A stretch of DNA of 64,000 bases from Bin34 sp963422415 (GTDB lineage Bacteria > Chloroflexota > Anaerolineae > Caldilineales > Caldilineaceae), in the NCBI GenBank assembly GCA_963422415.1, contig OY729430.1, positions 186,001-250,000 on the forward strand. Reading direction: 5' to 3'. How positions within the stretch are numbered: position 1 is the stretch's first letter; each line of letters begins with the position of its first letter. Position numbers and translations under genes: made by a program. The notes under the pieces were generated by a model. It worked only from the letters and a program-made list of their open reading frames with translations, did not search any database and was not told where the DNA came from. Positions 44,339 through 53,492 of the stretch are shown here, piece after piece.

Positions 44339-45376
44339 TCAGGCGCTCTCCCACAGGGCGGGCATGAGCAGGCGGCCTATCAGCGCTTCCAGAATCTGTT
44401 CCGGATGGGACCGAGACTTCATGGCGTAATCCGCCTCCTGCAGCAAATCGCAGAGATACAGGATCCGGTCTCGGGAAAAACGATGGGCCTTCCGCCTGGC
44501 CTTCTGGATGGCGTAGGGATGCACCTTCAGGGCGGAGGCGATGACCTCGTCGGAGGCATTGCCCATCTTGACGGCGGCCAGCAGGCGCAGTTGCGTGCTC
44601 AAGGTACCCAGAATGTGATAGGGCGTGAATCCCTGCGCCTCCAGGTGCGCCAGAGAGCGCATGGCCTTGCCTTGCGCTTGGGAAAACACGGCATCGGCCA
44701 GTTGCCAGATTGGTTCTTCCCGGTAGTCCGCGACCAGCTCCTCCACCTCCGGCGCGGTCAACGAGGCGCCATCTGCATAGGCCGCCAGCTTGTCCATTTC
44801 CAGATCCAGCAGCTGCAGGTCGTGACCGACCCGCTGTCCCAGCGCCCACAAGGCGTCCGGGTTGCAGGTCAGACCCTTCTCGGCCCCGCGTCGTTCCATC
44901 CATTGGATCAGATCTGCCTGTTCCGGAGTGTCCAGAGACACCACCGCCAATGCCTCGCGGGCCTTCAGATCCGCCAGAAACTCCCTGTCCTGTTTGTCCA
45001 GCGTCCCAAAGCGGGACCTCCAATCCTTGGAGCGGGAGGATTCCGGCTCCATGAGCACCAGAATCGTCTCCACAGGCAGATCTCGCAGGATTGTCAGCAA
45101 TGCAGTGCACTCGCCGCGGGCCTGTTCCTTGCGCCTTGCCTCCCCCCGCTGGAGAATGGCGCGCAGCCGGTCCAGCAGACCTCCCACCTCCACAATGCGG
45201 ACATCGGACATCATGGGCATCACCGCGGCGGCATCCCCCACCGCGGCGGCCGTGACCGTGGCCCCGTCCAGCCGGAGGAAATTGAAATCCGCCATATCGG
45301 GGTCCAGTCGCCGCTTCAGATTCTGCAGCCAGAGCCGATAGCGAAAGGGATTGGGCTGCAGACAGAGATAAATCAT
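44339..45376 (-). CDS. holA: DNA polymerase III delta subunit
   Basis: A 345-residue protein with the HolA domain order: an N-terminal AAA-like part (FRYRLWLQNLKRRLDP, VGDAAAVMPMMSDVRIVEV), a middle section RRGAEKGLTCNPDALWALGQRVGHDLQLLDLEMDKL, and the helical C-terminal collar (PIWQLADAVFSQAQGKAMRSL). It opens the sliding clamp within the clamp loader. The start overlaps the stop of the upstream gene by four bases, so they are translationally coupled. Confidence 0.88.
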   Translation of the reverse strand: MIYLCLQPNPFRYRLWLQNLKRRLDPDMADFNFLRLDGATVTAAAVGDAAAVMPMMSDVRIVEVGGLLDRLRAILQRGEARRKEQARGECTALLTILRDLPVETILVLMEPESSRSKDWRSRFGTLDKQDREFLADLKAREALAVVSLDTPEQADLIQWMERRGAEKGLTCNPDALWALGQRVGHDLQLLDLEMDKLAAYADGASLTAPEVEELVADYREEPIWQLADAVFSQAQGKAMRSLAHLEAQGFTPYHILGTLSTQLRLLAAVKMGNASDEVIASALKVHPYAIQKARRKAHRFSRDRILYLCDLLQEADYAMKSRSHPEQILEALIGRLLMPALWESA

Positions 45377-45903
45377 GGGCGGGCTTTTGTCACTACTCGC
45401 AGCCCCCTGAGTCCCAGCACGGAAATCGGGAACACATCCTGCACGGCACGGTCAGACAGGTCGGACAGAGTGGTATACCGCTGCACATGCGGCCCTAGGA
45501 CACGGCCTCCCAGAATGGCGGCCAGAAAGCCGCACAGGGCCACCACCAGCCCCGGAAACGTGCGTTTGCGCCGAGGCTCCAGAAACAGCAGGGCCACGCA
45601 CAGGCACAACAGGGCCTGCGTCAAGAGGTTGGATCCGCATTGGGGATGAATGGCCAGTTCCGATTCTCCCGCTTGCAGGGCGGACAGCGCCGCCGTGGCC
45701 GCCGTCTCCGTGGCTGACAGGCTCATGTCGCCCATGAGGGTAAAGCCCCCCGGATCGCTGACCCCTCCTCCTTCCGAAAGAGCCCCGCGTTGCGCCAACA
45801 GGTGCAGCGTGGCATGCTCCAGCGCATGGTTTTGGCGCGTGGCACGCACCCACTGCCGTAGAGTCTGCCACTCTTGCGACAGGACCTCAATGCAAGTTGC
45901 CAT
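45373..45903 (-). CDS. DUF6391-like membrane protein
   Basis: A 176-residue protein. The N-terminal RQNHALEHATLHLLAQRG resembles the RxNHALEHAT signature of DUF6391 proteins known in cyanobacteria and Chloroflexota. A Gly/Ser-rich GGVSDPGGFTLMGD segment, a conserved-looking LAIHPQCGSNLLTQ, then two hydrophobic stretches (ALLCLCVALLFLE and FPGLVVALCGFLAAILGG) follow. Function is unknown. It lies five bases after the transketolase start region in the shared minus-strand run and overlaps holA. Confidence 0.7.
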   Translation of the reverse strand: MATCIEVLSQEWQTLRQWVRATRQNHALEHATLHLLAQRGALSEGGGVSDPGGFTLMGDMSLSATETAATAALSALQAGESELAIHPQCGSNLLTQALLCLCVALLFLEPRRKRTFPGLVVALCGFLAAILGGRVLGPHVQRYTTLSDLSDRAVQDVFPISVLGLRGLRVVTKARP

Positions 45904-45907
45904 GTCG

Positions 45908-47914
45908 TCAGCCCAAGAACTCGCGGATGCGTTGGACTAGGCTGGTCGCGTCCAGACCGAACTGCGCGTACAGGGTTTCGTAGGGTGCGCTGGCCCCAAA
46001 CCGGTCCAAACCCAGGATCAGTCCCCTCTGGGGGTCATTGCCCACCCAGCGTTCCCATCCCATGGGGGAGCCGGCCTCTATGGCCACCCGCGGCAGATCC
46101 GCGCCCAAGACTGCCTGTCGATAGGCCACGGGCTGTTGCGCAAACAGTTCCCAGCTGGGCATGCTGACCACCCGGGCCTGTACGCCGGATGCCGCCAGCA
46201 TGTCGGCCGTCTCCTTGGCGACGCTCACTTCGCTGCCGCTGGCAATCAGAACCACTTGACATGGCCCTGCCGGTTCGTGGAGGACATACGCCCCCTGCCG
46301 GGCCCCCGTGTTGCCTTCCCGATAGGCGTTCGCATGGGGCCAGTTGGGCACATTCTGGCGGGTCAAGGCCAATACGGTGGGCCCCGCGGTGTTGGTCAGA
46401 GCCGCTTTCCAGGCTTCTCCTGTCTCCACTCCATCCGCGGGGCGAATGACGGTCATGTTGGGTATGGCACGCAAGGCGGCCAGGTGCTCGATCGGCTGGT
46501 GCGTCGGACCGTCTTCGCCCAGGCCAATGCTGTCATGGGTCAATACATAAATTACGCGCAGGCCCATCAGGGCCGCCAGGCGCATGCTGGCGCGCATGTA
46601 GTCGGAGAAGACCAGGAAGGTGCCGCCATAGGGTATGACGCCCCCATAGAGAGCCATGCCGTTGAGCACGGCGGCCATGCCATGCTCCCGCACGCCGAAG
46701 CGCAGGTTGCGGCCCGCCCGGTTGTCGGCGGCAAAGTCGCAACTGTCGCTGATGTCCGTCTTGGTGCTGCCGGCCAGATCCGCGCTGCCACCCAGCAGCG
46801 TGGGCAAATGGGGCGCCAAGGCGTTGATGACCTTCCCCGAGGCATTGCGGGTGGCATCGCTGGCGCCGACCTCGAAAACCGGCAGGATGGCGGCCCAGTC
46901 GGTCGGCAAGTGCCCGGACAGGACCGCCTGCAGCTCCGCCGCCGCGGCCGGATGGGCCACACCATAGTCGTCCAGTAGCCGCCGGTGGTGGGCTTCCGCC
47001 CGCCGGCCGGCAGCTATCGCTTGACTCATGTGTTCCGTCACGTCGGTCGGCACATGGAAAGGCGGCTGGTCCGCCCAACCCAGTTCAGCCCGGGTCAGCG
47101 CCGCCTCGGCGGCGCCCAGCGGAGCGCCGTGCGAGGCCGAAGTGCCACTCTTGTTCGGACTCCCGTAGCCGATTGTCGTCCTGCAGCCGATGATGCTGGG
47201 CCGCTTGTCCGCCTGGGCCTGCCGGATGGCGGCGTCAATGCCGTCCGCATCCAGGCCATCGACCGCTTGCACGTGCCACCCATAGGATGCAAACCGCTTG
47301 GCCCAGTCCTCGGACATGCTGAGATTCGCGCCGCCGTCAATGGTGATGCGGTTGTCGTCATAGAGATAGATGATACGGCCCAGGCGCAGATGGCCCGCCA
47401 AGCTGGCCGCCTCGCTGGCCACGCCCTCCATCAGATCGCCGTCGCTGACGATGCCATAGACGAAGTGACGGATCAGGGGGAAATCGGGACGGTTGTACCG
47501 ATGGGCCAGGAAGGCGGCGGCCAGCGCCAGGCCGACCCCATTGCCGAAGCCCTGTCCCAGAGGGCCGGTGGTGGTCTCCACGCCCGGCGTGTCCCCCCGT
47601 TCGGGATGGCCCGGTGTAGCGCTGCCCCATTGCCTGAAGTTTCGCAATTCGGCCAGCGACAGATCATACCCCGTCAAGTGCAGCAGGCTGTAGAGCAGCA
47701 TGGAGCCGTGGCCGGCGCTCAGCACAAATCGATCCCGGTTGCGCCATGCCGGGTTGGAGGGGCTGTGCCGCATGAATCGAGTCCACAGCACATAGGCCGG
47801 CAAGGCCATGCCCATCGGCATTCCGGGATGTCCGGAGTTGGCCTGCTCGACGGCATCCACCGCGAGCATACGGATCGTGTCAACGGCACGTCGATCCAGA
47901 TCGGTCAAAGGCAT
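45908..47914 (-). CDS. tkt: Transketolase
   Basis: The ATG at 47914 gives 668 residues, the normal size; the upstream open frame to 48232 covers the gamma-glutamyltransferase gene and is a shadow. It shows AVDAVEQANSGHPGMPMGMA, FVLSAGHGSMLLYSLLHL, PGHPERGDTPGVETTTGPLG, SDGDLMEGVASEAASLAG with YDDNRITIDG, the central FLVFSDYMR, HDSIGLGEDGPTHQPIEHL and ALTRQNVP. It moves two-carbon units between sugar phosphates with ThDP, linking pentose phosphate metabolism with glycolysis. It heads the holA-recF run. Confidence 0.96.
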   Translation of the reverse strand: MPLTDLDRRAVDTIRMLAVDAVEQANSGHPGMPMGMALPAYVLWTRFMRHSPSNPAWRNRDRFVLSAGHGSMLLYSLLHLTGYDLSLAELRNFRQWGSATPGHPERGDTPGVETTTGPLGQGFGNGVGLALAAAFLAHRYNRPDFPLIRHFVYGIVSDGDLMEGVASEAASLAGHLRLGRIIYLYDDNRITIDGGANLSMSEDWAKRFASYGWHVQAVDGLDADGIDAAIRQAQADKRPSIIGCRTTIGYGSPNKSGTSASHGAPLGAAEAALTRAELGWADQPPFHVPTDVTEHMSQAIAAGRRAEAHHRRLLDDYGVAHPAAAAELQAVLSGHLPTDWAAILPVFEVGASDATRNASGKVINALAPHLPTLLGGSADLAGSTKTDISDSCDFAADNRAGRNLRFGVREHGMAAVLNGMALYGGVIPYGGTFLVFSDYMRASMRLAALMGLRVIYVLTHDSIGLGEDGPTHQPIEHLAALRAIPNMTVIRPADGVETGEAWKAALTNTAGPTVLALTRQNVPNWPHANAYREGNTGARQGAYVLHEPAGPCQVVLIASGSEVSVAKETADMLAASGVQARVVSMPSWELFAQQPVAYRQAVLGADLPRVAIEAGSPMGWERWVGNDPQRGLILGLDRFGASAPYETLYAQFGLDATSLVQRIREFLG

Positions 47915-48030
47915 TGGGTCGTCTCCCGCAAACTTGTGGCAATGCCCGATTGTACTCAGAGGGCCGGGATTCCTGGGAAAGAAAGCCTGGTCTTCCGCTC
48001 GGGAAAACCGAACGGCGGCAGGGAGGAAAC

Positions 48031-49659
48031 TCAGATGCCTGCGGCCAAGCCATCGGATCCAGGATCCGCGGCTCCGGTCACCGTGCCCGTAGCCGGGTCG
48101 ATGGCAATGGCATGCACCAGGGCCAGCCCGCCGCGGCTGTAGGCGAGCCGGGTCACGGGATGCCACTGCACGATTTCGTCGCAGACCCTTTGCGGCACCC
48201 GGGCCTGGACCTGAATCGCATCCCCCTGGCAATCAATGCGCGGCGCGTCCACCGCGGCGGCGACATCCATGCCGAACATGAGGCAATTGAGGATCACCTG
48301 CGCCACGGAATTCAGAATGCGAGTGGCGCCTGGAGCGCCCAACGCCAACACGGGCTGGCCTTGTCGCGTCACAATGGTGGGAGCCATGCCGGTGGTGCGG
48401 GCCTTGTCGGGCGCAATGGAATTGCGGCGACCGGGCAGCGGATGGAAATTCACCATCGAATTGTTGTACATGAAGCCCAGCCCCGGGGTGATGACACCGC
48501 TGGAAGAGCCCAGAGAGTGAGTCAAGGCCACGCAATGACCCCACTTGTCCACGGTGGTCACATGAGTGGTGTCGGGCGATCCCGAAGCCGCAAAGGACAC
48601 GTGGATGGGATCTTCCCGGACAATGACATCGTGCCAATGCACCGCCCGTTCCTTGGACATCATCCAGTCCAAGGGCACCTCCTCGCAACGAGGATCCGCC
48701 ATGTAGGGATTGCGGTCCGCAAACGCGGCCTTCATGGCCATGCCCAGAAGGTACAGGAAACGCGGACTGTCCGGGGCCAGGCCCGGCTCGTCCCGGAAGG
48801 TCTCCATGATGTTGAGGATGGCGATCAGGGTGGGCCCCCCGTGGGGGGCAGGAGCCGAAGCGATTTCATACTCTCCAAAGGATCCCTTGACTCCGTCTGC
48901 GGGAGGCAAGGCATAACCCTGCAGATCCACGTGGGTGACATGGCTTCCGTGTCGAGCCAAGTCCCGGGCCATGCGATCGCCGATCTCCCCGTGGTAGAAG
49001 TCGTCCGCGCCGTGCCGGGCCAGATGGCGCAACGACATGCCGTAGTCTGGATTGCGGAACCATTGACCCACTCGATAGGGAGTGCCGTCTGGATGCAAAT
49101 AAAGGCGGGAAGCCTCCGCATTGCGCTGGATGGCATCCAGCGGCGTCAGTTCCTCTGGCTGCTCCGGCTGGCGCAGCCAGACATGGGCCGTGCGCTGCAT
49201 GATCTTGTGCCCTTCCTCCGCCATGGCTATGGCGGTGGGGAAGAGATCGGCCCACGGCAGAGTGCCCCATTTTTCCTGCATGCGCTGAAAGCCCTTGAGG
49301 GAGCCCGGAGTGCAAATGGAGGTGTATCCCACACTGTTGACATGGCCTTTCAGGAAAAACCCCCAGCCCATGGGGTTGGGGCGCAGATAGCGGTCTTCCC
49401 ACATGCGGGGATGGGTCAGGGAACCGGCCAACGCCGGACCGTCAAGAGTCTCCGCTTGTCCCCGTGACGGCCTGTACTGCGTGAGCAGCATGTACCCTCC
49501 CGGCCCGCACATGTGTGGATCCACCACGCCCTGTACCAACGCCGCGGCCAACGCCGCATCCACGGCGTTGCCGCCTTGGGCCAGTACCGCGATACCCGCA
49601 TCCACGGCGTAGGGTTGCGGGGCACACACCATGCCTTGCTTGAGACGGAATTGAGACAT
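48031..49659 (-). CDS. ggt: Gamma-glutamyltransferase family protein
   Basis: From the ATG at 49659 (AGGTGG upstream) the protein is 542 residues. It starts with GMVCAPQPYAVDAGIAVLAQ, then GGNAVDAALAAALVQGVVDPHMCG and GGYMLL. The autocleavage nucleophile is Thr364 in PDTTHVTTVD, followed by GSSSGVITPGLGFMYNNSM and GAPGATRILNSVAQVI. The precursor should self-cleave into large and small subunits and transfer or hydrolyse gamma-glutamyl groups; some relatives are acylases. No signal peptide is obvious, so it may act in the cytoplasm. Confidence 0.93.
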   Translation of the reverse strand: MSQFRLKQGMVCAPQPYAVDAGIAVLAQGGNAVDAALAAALVQGVVDPHMCGPGGYMLLTQYRPSRGQAETLDGPALAGSLTHPRMWEDRYLRPNPMGWGFFLKGHVNSVGYTSICTPGSLKGFQRMQEKWGTLPWADLFPTAIAMAEEGHKIMQRTAHVWLRQPEQPEELTPLDAIQRNAEASRLYLHPDGTPYRVGQWFRNPDYGMSLRHLARHGADDFYHGEIGDRMARDLARHGSHVTHVDLQGYALPPADGVKGSFGEYEIASAPAPHGGPTLIAILNIMETFRDEPGLAPDSPRFLYLLGMAMKAAFADRNPYMADPRCEEVPLDWMMSKERAVHWHDVIVREDPIHVSFAASGSPDTTHVTTVDKWGHCVALTHSLGSSSGVITPGLGFMYNNSMVNFHPLPGRRNSIAPDKARTTGMAPTIVTRQGQPVLALGAPGATRILNSVAQVILNCLMFGMDVAAAVDAPRIDCQGDAIQVQARVPQRVCDEIVQWHPVTRLAYSRGGLALVHAIAIDPATGTVTGAADPGSDGLAAGI

Positions 49660-50101
49660 TGCACAGCCACCTGGAGTCTGAAATTCAATCGAGTATCCTG
49701 GATTATCCCCTGAACGACCGATTCTGGCAGAGGTCATTCCAGGACTAGGGGCAACCAGAGCCCAGACACGTGCCGGCCTCCGTCACACCCTATGCTGCGG
49801 TCGGGTACGCAGGCAAGGTGGCATGGCGCAGTTGCGTTGACGGTAAAAACCCTGCAGCGGACGACCTGGACCTAAGTATTGCCTTCCCCAATTCCCGTGT
49901 GCAGAGACCGGAGGATCGTTGTCCAGACCGGTTCCGGCTGCAGGGCAAGACCATCGTGTCCATCTGGCGCGCTTGGGGGTCCCTGTCGCGCAATTTCACG
50001 TCGGTTGCCAAGTCAAGTTGAAAACCCGGCAGAGCCAATGTCCCCAACTCCCGATGTCCGCCATAGCAAGAGGATGAAGATTCCCTCCGCCGCCACAACC
50101 A
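49660..50101. other. Intergenic region with no supported gene
   Basis: About 440 bases between the gamma-glutamyltransferase start and the nuclease stop, both minus-strand genes. It should hold the gamma-glutamyltransferase promoter; GATAAT and GATACT on the minus strand near 49690-49705 are candidates. No repeat or RNA was recognised. Confidence 0.4.
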
Positions 50102-51052
50102 TCAATGCTTCACCATGACCTTTTGGGGATCCTCGTGGCAATGCTCCAACAAGACAAGCGAGCGTTGGACAGCCTGACGCCCGGAGACATTGATCTCCAC
50201 ATGCAGATTGGTGGAAGGTGCCACCTTGGACCGAGTAAATGCCTTTCCATCGGCATGCACAGGTTGTTCACTTACGATGTACCGTCTTCTACTGGCCTTG
50301 ATGGGCGTTTTCCCAATCAGAGATCCTTTGCCATACAGCCAAGTGGTCGTGTGCACCACCAGCTGGTACCAATGCGAGACAGGAAACTCCGTGCCATCGG
50401 CATAGCGGATGAGAACGGGCCTCCTTTCTTTTTCTCCCGCTGTACCTGTCAACTCCGTCAAAGGGGTCCAGACACTGTCCAGAGGCAGGGGAACCCGATC
50501 GCGGTTTTCGTTGTCTTCCTGGTCTGCGGGATCGCCGAATGAGACAAACCGCGGTTTCTGTGCCTTCTTGGGGGGTGAAACCGACAGGTTGGGTCGCCAC
50601 AGCAGCAGCAGTGACAGACAGCAATCCGATACGGCTTCATGGTCAAGTCGCAGATCAAGCAATTGATTTTGCGGAAAGGGAACACCCTTGAAAACATCGA
50701 AAACCTGCCATCTGTTGCCATCCGTAAGCAGGGCATATGGGATGCCTCCCCATGTGGCGTACTGGATGACCTGCAAGGTTGTGTCTCTCAATTCATGATT
50801 CAGTTTTTTCACTTCAATGACGGCGACGGGCGTGTCTTCCCTTTCGCCCATCAATACATAGTCGGCTTTCCACTTGTTCAAGGGATATTCCGTTCTTACC
50901 TGTGTCAAGTTGGCCGTGTCCCAGCCCAGCGCCCTGAGCAAGGGGTCCACCAAGACATAGCGAGTCTGGCTCTCGCTCTGGCTCAATTCCGCCCCGTACA
51001 CGGTCCTGCTTTCCTTGATTTTTGCAATCGCCGCGGTCAATTTGTCGAACAT
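50102..51052 (-). CDS. Stand-alone nuclease-like protein with HsdR N-terminal (PD-(D/E)XK) domain
   Basis: A 316-residue protein. Residues about 25-120 match the N-terminal endonuclease domain of type I restriction R subunits: ETRYVLVDPLLR-like SQTRYVLVDPLLRALGWD, then NKWKADYVLM with Asp64, then VAVIEVKKL with Glu80 and Lys82, and QVIQYATWGGIPYALLTDG. There is no helicase part. The C-terminal 120 residues (WYQLVVHTTTWLYGKG and RRRYIVSEQPVHADGKAFTR) form a separate domain I cannot name. No methylase or specificity subunit is nearby, so it is an orphan. It may be a defence remnant or a family of its own. Confidence 0.75.
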   Translation of the reverse strand: MFDKLTAAIAKIKESRTVYGAELSQSESQTRYVLVDPLLRALGWDTANLTQVRTEYPLNKWKADYVLMGEREDTPVAVIEVKKLNHELRDTTLQVIQYATWGGIPYALLTDGNRWQVFDVFKGVPFPQNQLLDLRLDHEAVSDCCLSLLLLWRPNLSVSPPKKAQKPRFVSFGDPADQEDNENRDRVPLPLDSVWTPLTELTGTAGEKERRPVLIRYADGTEFPVSHWYQLVVHTTTWLYGKGSLIGKTPIKASRRRYIVSEQPVHADGKAFTRSKVAPSTNLHVEINVSGRQAVQRSLVLLEHCHEDPQKVMVKH

Positions 51053-51299
51053 GAGTTCCTCTCACTGCTCCCTCTCGAAGACCTTGTCCCCAAGGCAGGT
51101 CGTGAACACCGCCAAGTCTTGCGGAGAGATCGCATTTCGGCCGCCGGGCGGGCTTCTGGAGATAATAACAGGCCATGCATCCCCCAATCCAGTGACACGC
51201 AATCCACGGCGTCGAGTCGATATGAGGCCAATGCCGCCATTGTCCGCTACTATCTGTCCAACCTGGTCTGTGCTTTCCATGGCATGACTGTCAAAAACA

Positions 51300-51887
51300 T
51301 TGCCCCTGTCCCCTGTGCAAGCCCCTGACTACGACGGGCCTCGATGGGCCATCTGGAACTGGCGGACCCAATTGATCGCTCCTCTGCGCGGCCGCGTGCT
51401 GGAGATCGGCTGTGGGATGGGCCCCACCTTTCGTCACTACCATCCCAGCTGCGAAGTCTGGGCCATCGAGAAGGATCTGGACCGTTGCCGGATGGCCTTG
51501 GCCGCCGCGCAATCCAGTCCAGCCCGGATCCGGGTCCAGAAGGGGAACGCCCAGGCGCTGCCTTTCCCGACAGATTTTTTCGATGCTGTCCTATCCTGTC
51601 TGACGCTGTGCAGCGTATCGAATCCGCAGGAGGCGCTGGGGGAGATGCAACGGACGCTCCGGCCGACAGGCTCATGCGCGCTCATGGAGCACGTGCTGCC
51701 GCTGAGCCGCGGTGGCGCCTGGTTGGCCCATGCCATACAGCCTTGGTGGTCGGCCCGACTCGACGGCTGTCATCCCAATCGAGACACCGCGGGCATGCTG
51801 GAAAGGTCCGGCTGGCAGATCCGGCAATGTCAACGTGTGGCCTGTGTCATTCGCGGCGTTTTCACGCCACCTGTAGGGCAGCCCTAG
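51300..51887 (+). CDS. Class I SAM-dependent methyltransferase, UbiE/type 11-like
   Basis: A 195-residue protein with motif I VLEIGCGMGPTF, WAIEKDLDRCRMAL, GNAQALPFPTDFFDAVLSCL and LCSVSNPQEALGEMQRTLRPTG, the full Methyltransf_11 core. The listed start is a TTG at 51300; a GTG at 51315 would also work, and neither has a strong ribosome site. The acceptor is unknown. C-terminal MEHVLPLSRGGAWLAH resembles methyltransferases acting on small lipophilic molecules. Confidence 0.82.
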   Translation: MPLSPVQAPDYDGPRWAIWNWRTQLIAPLRGRVLEIGCGMGPTFRHYHPSCEVWAIEKDLDRCRMALAAAQSSPARIRVQKGNAQALPFPTDFFDAVLSCLTLCSVSNPQEALGEMQRTLRPTGSCALMEHVLPLSRGGAWLAHAIQPWWSARLDGCHPNRDTAGMLERSGWQIRQCQRVACVIRGVFTPPVGQP

Positions 51888-51898
51888 ACAAGACAGGG

Positions 51899-52126
51899 CT
51901 ACGCCGCAGGCAACCGGGTCAGGGCCGCCTTTTCCCGCAGGTCTACCGACACGCCGGGACTTCTGTCCTCGGGGGCCGACCGCAGGCGCACCTTGTCGCA
52001 ACCCACGCCAACTTGCAGATCAGGCCTGGCAGGGGAGGAGGCCGGCGACGGAACAATGAATTGACCAAGGCTGCAAGCGGTACAAAGCCCGGCGCAGAGA
52101 AGCAGGCTCCAGATCCGTGGGTTCAC
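51899..52126 (-). CDS. Possible small lipoprotein
   Basis: A 75-residue frame starting with GTG. The N-terminus MNPRIWSLLLCAGLCTAC is a compact signal ending in a lipobox-like LCTAC. The mature 55 residues contain VGVGCDKVRLRSAPEDRSPG, which recalls the first strands of a bacterial SH3 domain (VxVRSxPS). It sits in the 300-base gap before the Gfo/Idh run and has no strong ribosome site, so it may be real or a chance frame. Confidence 0.35.
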   Translation of the reverse strand: MNPRIWSLLLCAGLCTACSLGQFIVPSPASSPARPDLQVGVGCDKVRLRSAPEDRSPGVSVDLREKAALTRLPAA

Positions 52127-52190
52127 CCACTCGGGACAGCAAACTCGCAGACGGCATGGGGGGACAGAGGAGAGGCCACTGGCATCCTGA

Positions 52191-53459
52191 CTATAGATCC
52201 AGATCTTCGTTGATGTCGGTCTGGTAGGCGGCTACGGACCCGTCCAACACTTCCGCCAAGGACACAGCTCGGCCCGCCTCCGCCGATTCGAGCATGGCGT
52301 AAATCACCGCCAGCGCGCGGGTGCCTTGCACGGCATCCACTTCAATGCCATGCCGACCCTGGATGGCGCCGGCGAATTCGGCATACTCCACGGCCAGCAG
52401 CTTGCGATCCACCTCAGGGAATGCAAGGTCGTAGGCAATCACTCGGGATCCACCAAAGAGGGTCGCGGTCACGGGGTCCAAACTGAAATCTGGCGCCAGG
52501 TCCAGCACGGCATCGCCGACCACCGGCTCCTGACCATCCACATGCACCACCAGAGGCTGGCCGGTGCGATCGGGCGGCAGATCCAAAGAGCCCTTGCCAC
52601 CGTGGATGGACCGCTGCCAATGACCTTTGCCCCACCCCGCGTGATCCTCGGAAAACTGCGCCACGGCTCCGTTGGCAAAGACGACCGTGCCATACAAGGC
52701 GTCTTCCGCATCGGGCACGAAGGTTTCCGGCATCTGGGCTTGCCAGCGAGAATACGCTCCGCCCGGATTGCCGAGCACACCCAAGTCTTGTTCACTCCTT
52801 CTGTTGATGCGCACCGCCTCGTGCAGCCTCGTCTGGCCATACACCGCAACGGCAGGGCCCAGGAAGAACTCCATGATGTCGCCATAGTGGACTCCCATGT
52901 CCACCAAGATGCCGCCTTGCCTCTTCACATGCCGCCAGGTCGTGATCTGCATGTGATTCCGGCCGCTCACGGAATTCATGATCATGAGTCGCGGAGCGCC
53001 GATGACATCCGCGTCCAGCAGGGCCTTGGCCCAGCGGTTGACCGGATCCCGTCGATAGTTCTCCGCGACGCTGACCACGCACGAACTGGCGGCGGCCGCC
53101 GCGCAAATACGCTGGGCGGCCGCTACGGTCAGCCCTACGGGTTTCTCGGTCAGGACATGAATGCCCGCCGCGACCGCCTCTTCAATGAGGGTGTGATGCA
53201 GGGCGGGCGGCGAAGTCAGATCGAGGGCTTGCACGCCCAGCGCCGGCAGTTCGGACATGCGGGCGACCACGGCCGGGGCGATGTCCAGCGCGGCTGCGGC
53301 CTCCATGGCCAGGGATTCCGCGTTCTCCGTGACCGGATCGCAGACCGCCACCAGCTCCAGTTCCAGCAGATCATGGTTCGCCAGTTCCTGCAGACCGCGC
53401 AGGTGTCGATGCCCCATGCCGCCGCAGCCGACAATGGCCAGTCGAATGGTTTCGGTCAT
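52191..53459 (-). CDS. Gfo/Idh/MocA-family oxidoreductase 1
   Basis: The ATG at 53459 has GGAGGGATC upstream and gives 422 residues. The N-terminal Rossmann domain shows RLAIVGCGGMGHRHLRGL and the family motif HVLTEKPVGLTV. The C-terminal beta-sheet domain has GGILVDMGVHYGDIMEFFLG with the conserved Asp and His. These enzymes use NAD(P) to oxidise sugars, inositols or sugar acids. It differs clearly from the two neighbours, so the three probably take different substrates. It is the last gene of the long minus-strand run. Confidence 0.9.
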   Translation of the reverse strand: MTETIRLAIVGCGGMGHRHLRGLQELANHDLLELELVAVCDPVTENAESLAMEAAAALDIAPAVVARMSELPALGVQALDLTSPPALHHTLIEEAVAAGIHVLTEKPVGLTVAAAQRICAAAAASSCVVSVAENYRRDPVNRWAKALLDADVIGAPRLMIMNSVSGRNHMQITTWRHVKRQGGILVDMGVHYGDIMEFFLGPAVAVYGQTRLHEAVRINRRSEQDLGVLGNPGGAYSRWQAQMPETFVPDAEDALYGTVVFANGAVAQFSEDHAGWGKGHWQRSIHGGKGSLDLPPDRTGQPLVVHVDGQEPVVGDAVLDLAPDFSLDPVTATLFGGSRVIAYDLAFPEVDRKLLAVEYAEFAGAIQGRHGIEVDAVQGTRALAVIYAMLESAEAGRAVSLAEVLDGSVAAYQTDINEDLDL

Positions 53460-53492
53460 GATCCCTCCTCCATCCCGAGGTCCCAATGTAGG

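Noticed and set aside
47914..49467. A 517-codon plus-strand frame
   Set aside because: It is antisense to gamma-glutamyltransferase and shows no domain.
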